Shown here: positions 19,123 through 28,950 of the stretch, in pieces | How the letters are laid out: each line of letters opens with the position of its first letter | How positions within the stretch are numbered: position 1 is the first letter of the stretch | From: Nocardioides sp. InS609-2 | GTDB taxonomy: Bacteria; Actinomycetota; Actinomycetes; Propionibacteriales; Nocardioidaceae | DNA length: 64,000 bases | Reading direction: 5' to 3' | NCBI RefSeq assembly: GCF_023208195.1 | Contig: NZ_CP060034.1 | Location: 3,286,001 to 3,350,000 of the forward strand | Made by a program: the position numbers and the translations under genes | The notes under the pieces: model-generated | The model's database searches: none | The model's input: only the letters and a program-made list of their open reading frames with translations | Told to the model about the DNA's origin: nothing

Positions 19123-20195
19123 GTGCCATCACCGACCAGCAGTCGCCCGTGGTCCCGGCGAGCACCGACGCCGCGCTGTCGGTACGCAACCTGTGGAAGA
19201 TCTTCGGACCCCGCGCCGACAAGGTGATCGGTACGCCCGATGCCGATCTGTCGCGAGCCGACCTGAAGAAGAAGACCGGCTGCGTCGTGGGGGTCAAGGA
19301 CGTGTCCTTCGACGTCGCGCCCGGCGAGGTCTTCGTCGTGATGGGCCTGTCGGGCTCCGGCAAGTCCACCCTGGTGCGCTGCCTGACCCGCCTGATCGAA
19401 CCGACCTCGGGCACGGTCGACATCGGCGATCAGGACGTCACGCATGCCTCGGAGAGCGAGCTGCGCGACCTGCGCCGCAACCAGGTGTCCATGGTGTTCC
19501 AGCACTTCGGCCTCCTCCCGCACCGACAGGTGATCGACAACGTCGGCTACGGGCTGGAGATCCGGGGGATGGGCAAGAAGGAGCGCCGGGCCAAGGCCAC
19601 GGAGATCATCGAGCTGGTCGGCCTCGACGGATACGAGCGCTCCTACCCCGACCAGCTGTCCGGTGGCATGCAGCAGCGGGTCGGCCTGGCCCGGGCCCTT
19701 GCCGGAGACCCCAACATCTTGTTGTTCGACGAGCCGTTCTCGGCGCTCGACCCGCTGATCCGCCGCGACATGCAGAACGAGGTCATCCGCCTGCACCACG
19801 AGCTCGGCAAGACCATGGTCTTCGTCACCCACGACCTGCAGGAGGCGCTCAAGCTCGGTGACCGGATCCTGATCATGCGGGACGGCGAGGTCGTCCAGAT
19901 CGGCGCACCGGACGAGGTCGTGGGCGCCCCCGCTGACGACTACGTGCGTGACTTCACCTCCGAGGTGCCCCGCTCGCACGTGCTTACTCTCAAGTGGGTC
20001 ATGCGCGAGCCCCGGCCCGACGACTCCTCCGAGGGTCCGGTGATGACCTCCGACACCGTCGTACGTCGTGCCGCCCAGGCCGCGCTCGCCTCGGACCATC
20101 CGGTGCGGGTGGTCGACGACGGCGTGCTCGTGGGCATCGTCGACGACGACGCGATCCTGCGGGTCGTGGTGGCCGAGGAGGAGGCGAGGGGATGA
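19119..20195 (+). CDS. proV: Glycine betaine/proline ABC transporter, ATP-binding protein
   Basis: The 358-aa ATPase has Walker [10 protein letters not shown], the Q-loop [10 protein letters not shown], signature LSGGMQQR and Walker [14 protein letters not shown]. These match the ProV/OpuAA branch, including an N-terminal extension before the core domain. A C-terminal region ending [24 protein letters not shown] looks like a partial CBS domain, which in this family senses ionic strength. It powers the two-in-one permease encoded next. Both gene junctions are four-base overlaps, so the genes are one transcript. Confidence 0.92.
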   Translation: MSAITDQQSPVVPASTDAALSVRNLWKIFGPRADKVIGTPDADLSRADLKKKTGCVVGVKDVSFDVAPGEVFVVMGLSGSGKSTLVRCLTRLIEPTSGTVDIGDQDVTHASESELRDLRRNQVSMVFQHFGLLPHRQVIDNVGYGLEIRGMGKKERRAKATEIIELVGLDGYERSYPDQLSGGMQQRVGLARALAGDPNILLFDEPFSALDPLIRRDMQNEVIRLHHELGKTMVFVTHDLQEALKLGDRILIMRDGEVVQIGAPDEVVGAPADDYVRDFTSEVPRSHVLTLKWVMREPRPDDSSEGPVMTSDTVVRRAAQAALASDHPVRVVDDGVLVGIVDDDAILRVVVAEEEARG

Positions 20196-22228
20196 CCGCA
20201 ACGCTCGCACCTCCCCGGCCCGCCGATCCAAAACGCGAGGAGCCGCCCGCCGTCAAAGGCCGCGGCATCCCCCGCTGGGCCTGGGCGCTCGGCGTCGTGG
20301 GCGCGTGGCTGGTCATGTGGTCCTTCACCAAGGGCGAGCACACCCTGGAGCTCCCGGTCCGCGAGCACACCGATCTCCAGGACTCGCTGACGGGGTTCCG
20401 CGACTCCGTGCTGGCCAGCCGCGACACCAACCCGCTCATCCAGTTCACGTACAACCTGGGCGAGTGGTTCGTCTCGGTCGTCGACTGGCTCCAGCGGATG
20501 GTCTCGATCCCCGACTTCCCACGACCGGTGCCGCAGATCGGGTGGCTGGGCGTGACCGCGATCGCCACCTGGGTCGGCGCCGCCCTGGCTGGCTGGCGGA
20601 TCGCGATCCTCGTCGCATTGTCGTTCGTCTCGTTCGGCGTCTTCGGCTTCTGGAGCGACGCGATCGACCTGCTGATCATCACGTTCGTCGCGGTCGTGAT
20701 CGCGGTGCTGATCGGGATGCCGCTCGCCGTACTGCTCGGGACTGCCGGCAGGACCGTGACCTCGGCCATCAACACCGTGCTCGACATCATGCAGACGCTG
20801 CCGACGTTCGTGTACCTGCTGCCGATCGTGCTGTTCTTCGGCATCGGTGCCTCGGCAGCGGTGGTGTGCACCCTGATCTACGCGCTGCCCCCGATCATCC
20901 GGATCGCTGGCTACGGCATCCGCTCGGTGTCGGCGACCACCATCGAGGCCACCGACTCCGCGGGCCAGACCAGCAGGCAGCGGTTGACCAAGGTGCAGCT
21001 TCCGATGGCACGCGCGACCATCGTGGTCGGGCTCAACCAGACCATCATGGCGGCGCTCTCGATGGCGACGATCGCCTCCTTCGTCGACGGTCCCGGGCTC
21101 GGCCAGCCGGTGCTCTCCGCGCTGATCAAGAACGACGTCGGCGGGGCCTTCGTGCCGGGCATGCTGATCGTGGTGATGGCCGTGATGCTCGACCGCACCA
21201 CGACCGCGGCCAGCGAGCGCGCCGAGCTGCTCGCCCGTGGCGGCGGGGACGCCCGGCTGAGGCGGATCATGCTTGCCGTGGCCGGCGCCGGAGTCCTCGT
21301 CGCGATCTGGGCCTCGCGCTACTACCCGTCGGCAGCCAAGTTCCCCGAGACGTCCTGGGGCCCGCGCGTCTCCGACCAGGTGGACCGCTTCTTCACCTGG
21401 TTCACCGACACGTTCGGTGGTGTGACGCAGGGCGTGGCCGACGCGATCACGGAGGGACTGCTGAACCCCCTCCAGTCGCTGATGGCGGAGTCGCCCTGGT
21501 GGCTTGCCGCTGCGGGCATCCTGGCCCTGGCCGCCGTTTTCGGTGGCTGGCGCGCGATGGTGCCGACGGTGATCTGCCTGGCGGGCGTCCGGCTGTTCGG
21601 CCTGTGGCACGACACGATGATCACCCTCAACATGACCCTGGTCGGCACGCTGCTCGTGATGGTCCTGGCGCTGGTCTTCGGGGTGTGGATGGCTCGGCGC
21701 AAGTCCGTCGACCTGCTGCTGCGGCCCTTGCTGGACGCCGGGCAGACCATCCCGCCGTTCGTCTACCTGATCCCGGTGCTCGCCCTTTTCGGTCCGTCGC
21801 GGTTCACCGCGATCGTCGCGGGTGTCGTCTACGCCGCCCCGGTGGCCATCAAGCTCGTCGCGGACGGTGTCAAGGCGGTCGCGCCCACCACCCTCGAGGC
21901 CTCCCGCTCGACGGGCTGCACCACCTGGCAGGAGATCACCAAGGTCCAGCTGCCGATGTCCCGAGGGTCGATCGTGCTCGCCGCTAACCAGGGACTGCTC
22001 TACGTCCTGGCGATGGTGGTCATCGGCGGCCTGGTCGGCGCCGGAGCGCTCGGCTACGACGTCGTACTCGGTTTCTCCCGCTCGGAGGAGTGGGGGAAGG
22101 GGGCGGCGGGCGGTCTCAGCATCGTGCTGCTGGGGATCATGATCGACCGGATCGCACGCGCGTCGGCGCACGAGGACAAGGCCACCAAGGACCCGACGAA
22201 GCGCCCGTGGTGGAAGGCCGCCAGGTGA
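20192..22228 (+). CDS. proW: Glycine betaine ABC transporter permease, tandem-fused double ProW
   Basis: The 678-aa protein contains two successive ProW-like permease domains, whereas ProW usually has one in about 280-350 aa. The first half has [16 protein letters not shown] and later [18 protein letters not shown]. The second half repeats this as [16 protein letters not shown] and [18 protein letters not shown]. Each half carries its own EAA-type loop for contact with the ATPase. One polypeptide therefore probably supplies both membrane subunits. There are many hydrophobic segments throughout. It lies between proV and proX in the same operon. Confidence 0.88.
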   Translation: MTATLAPPRPADPKREEPPAVKGRGIPRWAWALGVVGAWLVMWSFTKGEHTLELPVREHTDLQDSLTGFRDSVLASRDTNPLIQFTYNLGEWFVSVVDWLQRMVSIPDFPRPVPQIGWLGVTAIATWVGAALAGWRIAILVALSFVSFGVFGFWSDAIDLLIITFVAVVIAVLIGMPLAVLLGTAGRTVTSAINTVLDIMQTLPTFVYLLPIVLFFGIGASAAVVCTLIYALPPIIRIAGYGIRSVSATTIEATDSAGQTSRQRLTKVQLPMARATIVVGLNQTIMAALSMATIASFVDGPGLGQPVLSALIKNDVGGAFVPGMLIVVMAVMLDRTTTAASERAELLARGGGDARLRRIMLAVAGAGVLVAIWASRYYPSAAKFPETSWGPRVSDQVDRFFTWFTDTFGGVTQGVADAITEGLLNPLQSLMAESPWWLAAAGILALAAVFGGWRAMVPTVICLAGVRLFGLWHDTMITLNMTLVGTLLVMVLALVFGVWMARRKSVDLLLRPLLDAGQTIPPFVYLIPVLALFGPSRFTAIVAGVVYAAPVAIKLVADGVKAVAPTTLEASRSTGCTTWQEITKVQLPMSRGSIVLAANQGLLYVLAMVVIGGLVGAGALGYDVVLGFSRSEEWGKGAAGGLSIVLLGIMIDRIARASAHEDKATKDPTKRPWWKAAR

Positions 22229-22286
22229 GCGCCTGCGATCTCCAACAGACTGCACCGAACACGCACCACCAACCAAGGAGAAGAAA

Positions 22287-23270
22287 TTGCGACACTCAAA
22301 GAAACGGGCCGGGGGCCTCCTCTCGGTTGCGGCGTGCGTGGCGCTTGCGCTCGCGGGCTGTGGCGGGAGCACGATCGACGACGAGACGTCGGCCAACAAG
22401 AGCCAGGCGGCGGAGACCGGTGACTGTGGCGAGCTGAACCTGGCGGTCAATCCATGGGTCGGCTTCGAGGCCGACGCCTACGTCGTGGGCCAGATCGCGC
22501 AGGAGCAGCTCGGCTGCAAGGTCAACTACAAGAACCTCAAGGAGGACGTCTCCTGGCAGGGGTTCGGGACCGGCGAGGTCGACGTGGTCATGGAGGACTG
22601 GGGCCACCCAGACCTGGAGAAGAAGTTCATGGAATCCGGTGACGGTAGTGCCACCGACATGGGACCGACGGGCAACGTAGGAATCATCGGCTGGTACGTC
22701 CCGCCGTGGCTCGCGGACAAGTACCCCGACATCCTCGACTACAAGAACCTCAACAAGTACGCCGACCAGTTCGCCACATCCGAGTCGGGCGGCAAGGGCC
22801 AGTTCCTCGGGGCCGACCCGTCGTACGTCCAGTTCGACGAGGCGATCGTCAGCAACCTCGACCTCGACTTCAAGGTCGTCTTCTCCGGCAGCGAGGCAGC
22901 CAGCATCACGGCCTTCCAGCAGGCGGAGAAGAACAAGGAGTTCCTGATCGGCTACTTCTACGCGCCGCAGTGGCTGTTCGCCGACCTCCCGCTGGCGCAA
23001 GTCAAGCTTCCTCCCTACGAGGAGGGGTGCCAGGACGACCCGGCCAAGGTGTCCTGTGACTACCCAGAGACCGTGCTGAAGAAGGTCGTCTCCACCGAGT
23101 GGATGGATGAGGGTTCGGCGGCCGTCGACCTGGTCAAGGGCTTCGAGTGGACCAACGACGACCAGAACCTCGTGGCGAAGTACATCTCCGAGGACGGCAT
23201 GGAGCCCGCGGACGCCGCCGCGAAGTGGGTCGAGGAGAACCCGGACAAGGTCGACGCCTGGATGTCCTGA
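22287..23270 (+). CDS. proX: Glycine betaine-binding lipoprotein
   Basis: The 327-aa secreted protein has a lipoprotein signal peptide with lipobox LALAGC near residue 25. It is followed by an OpuAC-type binding domain, including NPWVGFEADAYVVGQIAQEQ and WQGFGTGEVDVVMEDWG. It captures glycine betaine or related quaternary amines outside the membrane and hands them to ProW. TTG 22287 is used because AAGGAG lies six bases upstream and the signal peptide starts there. A hairpin terminator follows 13 bases after the stop. Confidence 0.9.
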   Translation: MRHSKKRAGGLLSVAACVALALAGCGGSTIDDETSANKSQAAETGDCGELNLAVNPWVGFEADAYVVGQIAQEQLGCKVNYKNLKEDVSWQGFGTGEVDVVMEDWGHPDLEKKFMESGDGSATDMGPTGNVGIIGWYVPPWLADKYPDILDYKNLNKYADQFATSESGGKGQFLGADPSYVQFDEAIVSNLDLDFKVVFSGSEAASITAFQQAEKNKEFLIGYFYAPQWLFADLPLAQVKLPPYEEGCQDDPAKVSCDYPETVLKKVVSTEWMDEGSAAVDLVKGFEWTNDDQNLVAKYISEDGMEPADAAAKWVEENPDKVDAWMS

Positions 23271-23283
23271 TCGCGACTGGTCC

Positions 23284-23315
23284 TTGGCCCGGACGGGATG
23301 CCCTGGCCGGGCCAA
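23284..23315 (+). terminator. Terminator after proX
   Basis: TTGGCCCGG (23284-23292) and CCGGGCCAA (23307-23315) pair perfectly, with an inner GGG/CCC in the loop. This ends the betB-betA-proVWX transcript before the separate promoter of the next operon. Confidence 0.75.
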
Positions 23316-23414
23316 CGCCACTCCTGAAGGCCCTGGTGATCCTGGTCGCCGGGCCGTTCATGCTGATCCTGAGCGGCCCGTGCCTGCGCAACTGCGTGCG
23401 CGTCCCCGGTCTCC

Positions 23415-23445
23415 TTGACAGTGGCCGGGGACGTCGGCGTACATT
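23415..23445 (+). promoter_or_regulatory. Candidate promoter of the dimethylglycine dehydrogenase-etfBA operon
   Basis: A perfect TTGACA (23415-23420) is followed after a long 19-bp spacer by TACATT (23440-23445). The predicted start of transcription falls just before the tandem operator at 23453-23486, where a bound repressor would block elongation. Confidence 0.45.
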
Positions 23446-23452
23446 TGAGTTG

Positions 23453-23486
23453 TTTCATATAGCGCAACGTGTTGCGCATCACGCAA
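23453..23486 (+). promoter_or_regulatory. Tandem TTGCG-N5-CGCAA operator before the dimethylglycine dehydrogenase gene
   Basis: TTGCG-CATCA-CGCAA (23472-23486) is a perfect dyad. A partial site TTTCA-TATAG-CGCAA (23453-23467) ends exactly 19 bp earlier. Half-sites, spacing and the CAG flank match the operators at metF, purU/iclR2 and betB. Confidence 0.6.
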
Positions 23487-23499
23487 CAGGAGGCAAGCC

Positions 23500-26037
23500 A
23501 TGGCCCAGGTCCCCACCACCGCAGATGTCGTCGTCATCGGCGCCGGCATCGTCGGCAACAGCCTCGTCGACCACCTCACCCGGCTGGGGTGGAAGAACGT
23601 CGTCCAGATCGACAAGGGGCCGCTGCCCAACCCGGGTGGGTCCACCGGGCACGCCTCCAACTTCATCTTCACCGTCGACCACTCCCGCGAGATCACCGAC
23701 CTGACCCTCGACTCGGTGCGGCAGTACCAGGAGATGGGTGTGTTCACCCAGTCGGGCGGCTTCGAGATCGCCCGGACCGAGGAGCGCATGGAGGAGCTGC
23801 GCCGGCGCATGTCGAGCGCGAAGGCGTGGGGCATCGAGTCCGAGCTGGTCACTCCTGCGTTCGTCAAGGAGAAGGTGCCGTTCATCGAGGCCGACCAGTT
23901 CATCGGCGCCTTCTGGACCCCAGGCGTCGGCGTGGTCGACTCGCTGCGCGCCGGCACGATCATGCGTGAGCGGGCGCTGGCGACCGGCGAGCTGACCGTC
24001 GTACCCACCGTCGAGGTCGTCGGCCTCGACACCGAGGACGGCCCGCACGCACAGCGCCGCATCACCCGGGTGCGTACGACGGGCGGCGACATCGAGGCCG
24101 GCACCGTCGTCATCGCGGCCGGCGTCTGGAGCCCCAAGCTCGGCGACATGGCCGGCATCAGCATCCCGCTGACCCCCGCCGTGCACCAGATGATCAGCGT
24201 CGGCCCGTGCCCGCAGCTGGCCGGAGAACACGGAGAGATCACCGGCGAGATCAATTTTCCGATCGTCCGCGACATGGACACGTTCTGCTACGAGCGCCAG
24301 CACGGCGCCGACATGGAAGTCGGCTCCTACGCCCACCGCGCGATCCTGCACGAGCCCGAGGACATCCCCTCGATCGAGCAGGCCAGGCTCTCCCCGACCG
24401 AGATGCCGTTCACCGAGGACGACTTCGACCCGCAGCTCGAGCAGGCCTACGAGCTGATGCCCGAGTTGCTCGGCGCCGAGGGTGCGGAGATGCGCTACGC
24501 CATCAACGGCCTGCTGTCGCTGACCTGTGACGGCAACCCGATCCTCGGCGAGAGCCCGGTCAAGGGACTGTGGACCGCGGCCGCTGTCTGGATCAAGGAA
24601 GGACCGGGCGTCGGCCGGGCCGTCGCCGAGTGGATGACGCACGGCCACTCCGAGATCGACGTGCACCACAGCGACATCGCCCGGTTCCACCCGCACCAGA
24701 TGCGTCGCGAGCACACCCGCCTGCGCACCACCGAGTCGTTCATCAAGACCTACGGCATCGTCCACCCGGCCGAGCAGTACGAGTCGGACCGAGACCAGCG
24801 CCTCGCCCCGATGCACGCGTCCCAGCAGAAGCTCGGCGCGGTGTTCTTCGAGACGGCGGGCTGGGAGCGGCCGCACTGGTACGAGTCCAATGCCGGGTTG
24901 CTGGAGCAGTACGGCGACGCCGTCATGCCGCGCGGGCACGAGTGGGACTCGCGCTGGTGGAGCCCGATCATCAACGCCGAGCACCTGCGCATGCGCGAGG
25001 CAGCGGCCGTGATCGACCTGAGCGCCTTCCAGATCCTCGACATCACCGGGCCGGGCGCGCTCGACACGGTGCAGCGCACCTGCGTGGCCCAGTGCGACGT
25101 GGCGGTGGGCAAGGTCATCTACACCCCGGTGCTCGACGCGAAGGGCGGGTTCCTGTCCGATCTCACCGTGATGCGGCTCGGCGACGACCACTTCCGCGTC
25201 GTCACCGGTGGCGCGCACGGGATGGCCGACCGCAAGACGTTCTCCGACCAGCTGCCGGCGGACGGAGAAACGACCTTGTCCGACGTGACCAACGACGTCT
25301 CCACGATCGGCATCTGGGGTCCCCGAGCGCGCGACATCCTCTCGGCGCTCACCGCCGACGACGTCTCCGACGCCGGCTTCGGGTTCCTGTCTTGCCGCGA
25401 GATCCAGGTCAAGGGCGAGGCCGTCCTGGCATCCCGAATCTCCTACGTCGGCGAGCTGGGCTGGGAGCTGTACGTGCCGATGGACTCGGCCGCCGACGTG
25501 TGGGAGGTGCTGCTCGAAGCGGGAGCCCCGCATGGTGCCGTGCCGGCCGGCATCGGCGTCTACGGCACGACCGGCCGGATCGAGAAGGGCTACCGCGCCT
25601 ACGGGTTCGAGCTCGACGGTGAGCGGACGATCATCGAGGCCGGGATGCAGCGGCCTAAGGTGAAGCAGGCGGACTTCGTCGGCAAGGAGGCCTACCTCGC
25701 GCAGCGCGAGCGGGAGCCCGCCACGGTGCTCTGCACCCTCACCGTCGACGACCACACCTCGGCCGACGGCACCATGCGCTACATGCTCGGTGGCGAGCCG
25801 GTCCTGACCCGGGACGGCGGGGTTCTCACCGACGGCCACGGCCACCACCCCTACGTCACCTCGGCAGGGTCGGCGCCCACGCTGGGCAAGCACGTGCTGC
25901 TCGCCTACCTGCCCGCGGACCAGGCGGTCCTCGGCAACCAGCTGGCGGTGTCGTACATGGAGGAGCTCTACCCCGTGACCGTCGGCTCGGTCGACGCCAC
26001 GCCCCTGCTCGACCCGACCAATGAGCGGATCCGATGA
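23500..26037 (+). CDS. Dimethylglycine/sarcosine dehydrogenase-like flavoprotein (FAD plus GcvT domains)
   Basis: The 845-aa protein has an N-terminal DAO-type FAD domain (VVVIGAGIVGNSLVDHL) and a C-terminal GcvT-like folate-binding domain with GELGWELYVP. STGHASNF near residue 51 supplies the histidine at the place used for covalent FAD attachment in dimethylglycine dehydrogenase. Such enzymes oxidise dimethylglycine to sarcosine, pass formaldehyde to THF and donate electrons to ETF. The etfBA genes follow with four-base overlaps, which supports this electron route. Sarcosine could also be a substrate. The ribosome-binding site is AGGAGG before ATG 23500. Confidence 0.85.
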   Translation: MAQVPTTADVVVIGAGIVGNSLVDHLTRLGWKNVVQIDKGPLPNPGGSTGHASNFIFTVDHSREITDLTLDSVRQYQEMGVFTQSGGFEIARTEERMEELRRRMSSAKAWGIESELVTPAFVKEKVPFIEADQFIGAFWTPGVGVVDSLRAGTIMRERALATGELTVVPTVEVVGLDTEDGPHAQRRITRVRTTGGDIEAGTVVIAAGVWSPKLGDMAGISIPLTPAVHQMISVGPCPQLAGEHGEITGEINFPIVRDMDTFCYERQHGADMEVGSYAHRAILHEPEDIPSIEQARLSPTEMPFTEDDFDPQLEQAYELMPELLGAEGAEMRYAINGLLSLTCDGNPILGESPVKGLWTAAAVWIKEGPGVGRAVAEWMTHGHSEIDVHHSDIARFHPHQMRREHTRLRTTESFIKTYGIVHPAEQYESDRDQRLAPMHASQQKLGAVFFETAGWERPHWYESNAGLLEQYGDAVMPRGHEWDSRWWSPIINAEHLRMREAAAVIDLSAFQILDITGPGALDTVQRTCVAQCDVAVGKVIYTPVLDAKGGFLSDLTVMRLGDDHFRVVTGGAHGMADRKTFSDQLPADGETTLSDVTNDVSTIGIWGPRARDILSALTADDVSDAGFGFLSCREIQVKGEAVLASRISYVGELGWELYVPMDSAADVWEVLLEAGAPHGAVPAGIGVYGTTGRIEKGYRAYGFELDGERTIIEAGMQRPKVKQADFVGKEAYLAQREREPATVLCTLTVDDHTSADGTMRYMLGGEPVLTRDGGVLTDGHGHHPYVTSAGSAPTLGKHVLLAYLPADQAVLGNQLAVSYMEELYPVTVGSVDATPLLDPTNERIR

Positions 26038-26810
26038 TGGTGTCGGTCCTCGTCTGCGTGAAGCGGGTCCCCGACTCGACCAGCGAGGTCGTGCTGACCG
26101 ACGACGGGCAGTCCGTCGACGGCCGCTTCGCCGGCTTCACGATGAGCGCCCACGAGCAGTGCGCCGTCGAGCTCGCCGTACAGGTGGCGTCGGCCGATGC
26201 GGGGGAGGCGACCGTCCTCACGCTCGGTGACGCGGACGCGACCGAGCAACTGCGCTCGGCGCTGGCCGTCGGCTGTACGTCGGCCACCCATGTCGTGGCC
26301 GATTCGCAGGGTTTCGGCCCGGCCGACGTGGCCCGCGAGATAGCGGCGGTCGTGCGCGACCACGAGGCCGCTGGCCGCACGCACGACCTCGTGCTCCTCG
26401 GCAACGACGCCGCCGACAGCGGCGACTTCCAGGTCGGCATCCGGCTGGCCTACGAGCTGGGCCGGCCCGTCGTCAACGGGGTCACGAACGTGTCGGTGGC
26501 CGACGGAGTCGTGACGGCGAGCGGCGCCGGGCCCGACGGGCACGAGACCTACCGCGTGCCGCTGCCGGCCGTGGTCACGGTGCTCGAGGGCGGCGTGGAG
26601 CCGAGGTACCCCACCGTCCCCGGGCGCATGAAGGCGAAGAAGGTCCCGATCGAGGAGCGCACCCCCTCGGCCGAGCCGTCCGGCCCCCGGCGTGTCCGGC
26701 TGTCCTTGCCACCGCCGGCGCCGAGCGACGTACAGATCCTCGGCAAGGGTCCAGACGCCGCGCCCGTCGTGGTCGATCTCCTCGAGCGGCTGGGGGTGCT
26801 GGCCCGATGA
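26034..26810 (+). CDS. etfB: Electron transfer flavoprotein beta subunit
   Basis: The 258-aa protein resembles EtfB/FixA: CVKRVPDSTSEV at the N-terminus, a hydrophobic strand DLVLLGNDAADSGDFQVG in the middle and a late VLEGGVEPRYPTVPGRMKAKK segment. EtfB binds AMP and shuttles electrons with EtfA from dehydrogenases to ETF:quinone oxidoreductase. Direct coupling to the dimethylglycine dehydrogenase gene suggests a dedicated ETF. ATG 26034 overlaps the upstream stop; ATG 26037 is the next codon and equally possible. Confidence 0.9.
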   Translation: MMVSVLVCVKRVPDSTSEVVLTDDGQSVDGRFAGFTMSAHEQCAVELAVQVASADAGEATVLTLGDADATEQLRSALAVGCTSATHVVADSQGFGPADVAREIAAVVRDHEAAGRTHDLVLLGNDAADSGDFQVGIRLAYELGRPVVNGVTNVSVADGVVTASGAGPDGHETYRVPLPAVVTVLEGGVEPRYPTVPGRMKAKKVPIEERTPSAEPSGPRRVRLSLPPPAPSDVQILGKGPDAAPVVVDLLERLGVLAR

Positions 26811-27790
26811 TCCTCGTGCTGGTCGAGAAGGATCTCTCCGGCGCTCCCGTCGAGGTGTCGCTGGAGGCGCTCACGTTCGCCCGTTCGCTCGCAGGCGCCG
26901 GGGGCGGGGTGCCGATCGACGCGGTCGTCGTCGGCGAGATGTCCCCCGACCTGCAGGCGCAGCTCGCGGCGTACGGCGTCCGTGACGTGCACCTGTTGTC
27001 CGGCGAGGCCTTCGCCACGTTCTCGGGCGCAGCGTGGGCGTCCGGGATCGAGACCGTGCTCACAGCGACCCGCTCGGTCGTGGTGACGGCGGCCGGGACC
27101 CCACGCGGCGGTGAGGTGCTCGCGCACCTGGCGGCGCGCGCCGGAGTTGCGATGGCCGCCAACGTGCTGTCGTTCGGTGGGCTGTCGCCGTTCGTGGTCA
27201 CCCGGCAGGTGGTCGGTGGACAGGTGCTGGAGGAGATGCAGCTGTCCGAACGCCCGACGGTGTTCACGATCGCCGGTCACGCGGTGGAAGCCGTGCCGGC
27301 CGAGACCGCGGCCGCGGCGACCCCGGTCGAGCACATCCCGGACGTGGCTGATGCCGACCTGGTGGCCCGGGTGGTCTCCTTCGAGGAGCCCGAGCCGGAC
27401 CTGTCCGGTGGCCTCAAGTCAGCGCGCGTCGTGGTCGGTGCCGGACGTGGCGCAGGCAGCGCCGCCGGCTTCGACGACCTGCTCGACCTGGCCGACCTGC
27501 TCGACGCGTCCCTGGGCGTCTCGCGGGTGGTCACCTCGCTGGGCTGGCGGCCGCACCACGAGCAGGTAGGGCAGACGGGCAGCCGGATCTCGCCCGACCT
27601 CTACATCCCGTGCGGCATCAGCGGCGCGATCCAGCACTGGGCCGGGTGCAGCAGTGCGAAGAACATCCTGGCGATCAACTCCGACCCCGACGCACCCATG
27701 GTCACCAAGGCGACCTACGCGGTGATCGGTGACCTCCACGAGATCGTGCCGGCCGTCAACGCGGAGATCCGGCGGCGGCGCGCCGGCTGA
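26807..27790 (+). CDS. etfA: Electron transfer flavoprotein alpha subunit
   Basis: The 327-aa EtfA/FixB protein has its FAD-binding C-terminal domain intact, with VVVGAGRGAGSAAGFDDLLD, GQTGSRISPDLYIPCGISG and SAKNILAINSDPDAPM. It forms the heterodimer with EtfB and carries the redox FAD. Electrons from dimethylglycine oxidation would go on to the quinone pool through an ETF dehydrogenase not encoded here. It is the last gene of the one-carbon island. The start overlaps the etfB stop by four bases. Confidence 0.92.
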   Translation: MILVLVEKDLSGAPVEVSLEALTFARSLAGAGGGVPIDAVVVGEMSPDLQAQLAAYGVRDVHLLSGEAFATFSGAAWASGIETVLTATRSVVVTAAGTPRGGEVLAHLAARAGVAMAANVLSFGGLSPFVVTRQVVGGQVLEEMQLSERPTVFTIAGHAVEAVPAETAAAATPVEHIPDVADADLVARVVSFEEPEPDLSGGLKSARVVVGAGRGAGSAAGFDDLLDLADLLDASLGVSRVVTSLGWRPHHEQVGQTGSRISPDLYIPCGISGAIQHWAGCSSAKNILAINSDPDAPMVTKATYAVIGDLHEIVPAVNAEIRRRRAG

Positions 27791-27804
27791 CCGGAGCAAA
27801 AGAG

Positions 27805-27818
27805 CTACTTTCGAGTAG
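27805..27818 (+). terminator. Short UUCG-loop hairpin after etfA
   Basis: CTACT and AGTAG close a TTCG tetraloop 14 bases after the etfA stop. The stem is only 5 bp, so it is at best a weak terminator. The loop is a stable type in RNA. Confidence 0.35.
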
Positions 27819-27893
27819 AACCTCTGTTTCGTGGAGTGCCGCAGTGTGTCGTAAGCAACACCGGGAGCCTGATCCCGCGTAACCTCGCGGCGA

Positions 27894-27929
27894 CACCCAC
27901 GTTGACTCGGCAAGGGATCGGCGTGGGTG
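27894..27929. promoter_or_regulatory. Inverted repeat upstream of the mce operon
   Basis: CACCCACG (27894-27901) and CGTGGGTG (27922-27929) are perfect arms 20 bp apart, enclosing a TTGACT that could be a -35 element. It lies 58 bp before the Mkl gene. The spacing suits a dimeric repressor site; no known mce regulator motif is recognised. Confidence 0.4.
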
Positions 27930-27986
27930 CGCTGTGCCACGGCAGCGTCGTACGCCGACGCTCGAGTCGAGAGGGAGTTTGACGCC

Positions 27987-28943
27987 ATGGGCGTTGAGAT
28001 CAAGGTCGACGGCCTCACGAAGTCGTTCGGCAAGCAGCTCATCTGGGGCGACGTCACGCTGAACATCCCCGCGGGCGAGGTCTCGGTCATGCTCGGCCCC
28101 TCCGGCACCGGGAAGTCGGTGTTCCTGAAGACCCTGATCGGCCTGCTCAAGCCCGACAAGGGCTCCATCCTCATCGAGGGCACCGACATCGCGAGCTGCC
28201 CCGAGAAGGAGCTCTACGAGATCCGCAAGCTGTTCGGCGTGCTCTTCCAGGACGGCGCCATGTTCGGCTCGATGAACCTTTACGACAACGTCGCCTTCCC
28301 GCTGCGTGAGCACACCCGCAAGTCGGAGTCCGAGGTCCGCGACGTAGTCATGGAGAAGATGGACCTCGTCGGCCTGCTCGGCGCCGAGGACAAGCTGCCC
28401 GGCGAGATCTCGGGCGGCATGCGCAAGCGCGCCGGCCTGGCCCGGGCCCTGGTGCTGGACCCCGAGATCCTGCTGATCGACGAGCCCGACTCCGGCCTCG
28501 ACCCGGTGCGCACGTCGTTCATCAACCAACTGTTCATCGACCTCAACGCGCAGATCGACGCGACGTTCCTGATCGTCACCCACGACATCAACACCGCCCG
28601 TACGGTGCCCGACAACATCGGCCTGCTCTACCACAAGCACCTGGCCATGTTCGGCCCGCGCGAGATGCTGCTGTCGTCGGAGGAGCCGGTCGTCCGCCAG
28701 TTCCTCAACGCCCAGACGGTCGGCCCGATCGGCATGTCCGAGGAGAAGGACGCCGACGAGCTAGAAGCCGAGAAGGGCTTCGAGATGCCGCCGCTCCCGC
28801 CGATCCCGATGCAGCTCGAGCCGTCCAACGGCATCCCGCGGCGCAGCCAGCGTGAGCCCGGCGGGTGGTGCCGCGACAACAACGTGACGCCCCCTCCCGG
28901 CTCGTTCGAGAGCACCAACGCCGGCCTGACGGCGGGGGCCTGA
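27987..28943 (+). CDS. mkl: Mce transport system ATP-binding protein (Mkl/MceG, MlaF family)
   Basis: The 318-aa ATPase has Walker A LGPSGTGKS, the Q-loop LFQDGAMFG, signature ISGGMRKRAGLARAL and Walker B ILLIDEPDSGLDP. MlaF-type ATPases energise YrbE permeases that move lipids through Mce proteins. The C-terminal extension beyond about residue 245, rich in Pro and Glu, is typical of actinobacterial Mkl. The ATG follows GAGGGAG. In Mycobacterium tuberculosis the orphan mkl gene also lies between rplL and rpoB. Here it is directly followed by its permease and mce genes. Confidence 0.92.
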   Translation: MGVEIKVDGLTKSFGKQLIWGDVTLNIPAGEVSVMLGPSGTGKSVFLKTLIGLLKPDKGSILIEGTDIASCPEKELYEIRKLFGVLFQDGAMFGSMNLYDNVAFPLREHTRKSESEVRDVVMEKMDLVGLLGAEDKLPGEISGGMRKRAGLARALVLDPEILLIDEPDSGLDPVRTSFINQLFIDLNAQIDATFLIVTHDINTARTVPDNIGLLYHKHLAMFGPREMLLSSEEPVVRQFLNAQTVGPIGMSEEKDADELEAEKGFEMPPLPPIPMQLEPSNGIPRRSQREPGGWCRDNNVTPPPGSFESTNAGLTAGA

Positions 28944-28950
28944 TCCACAC

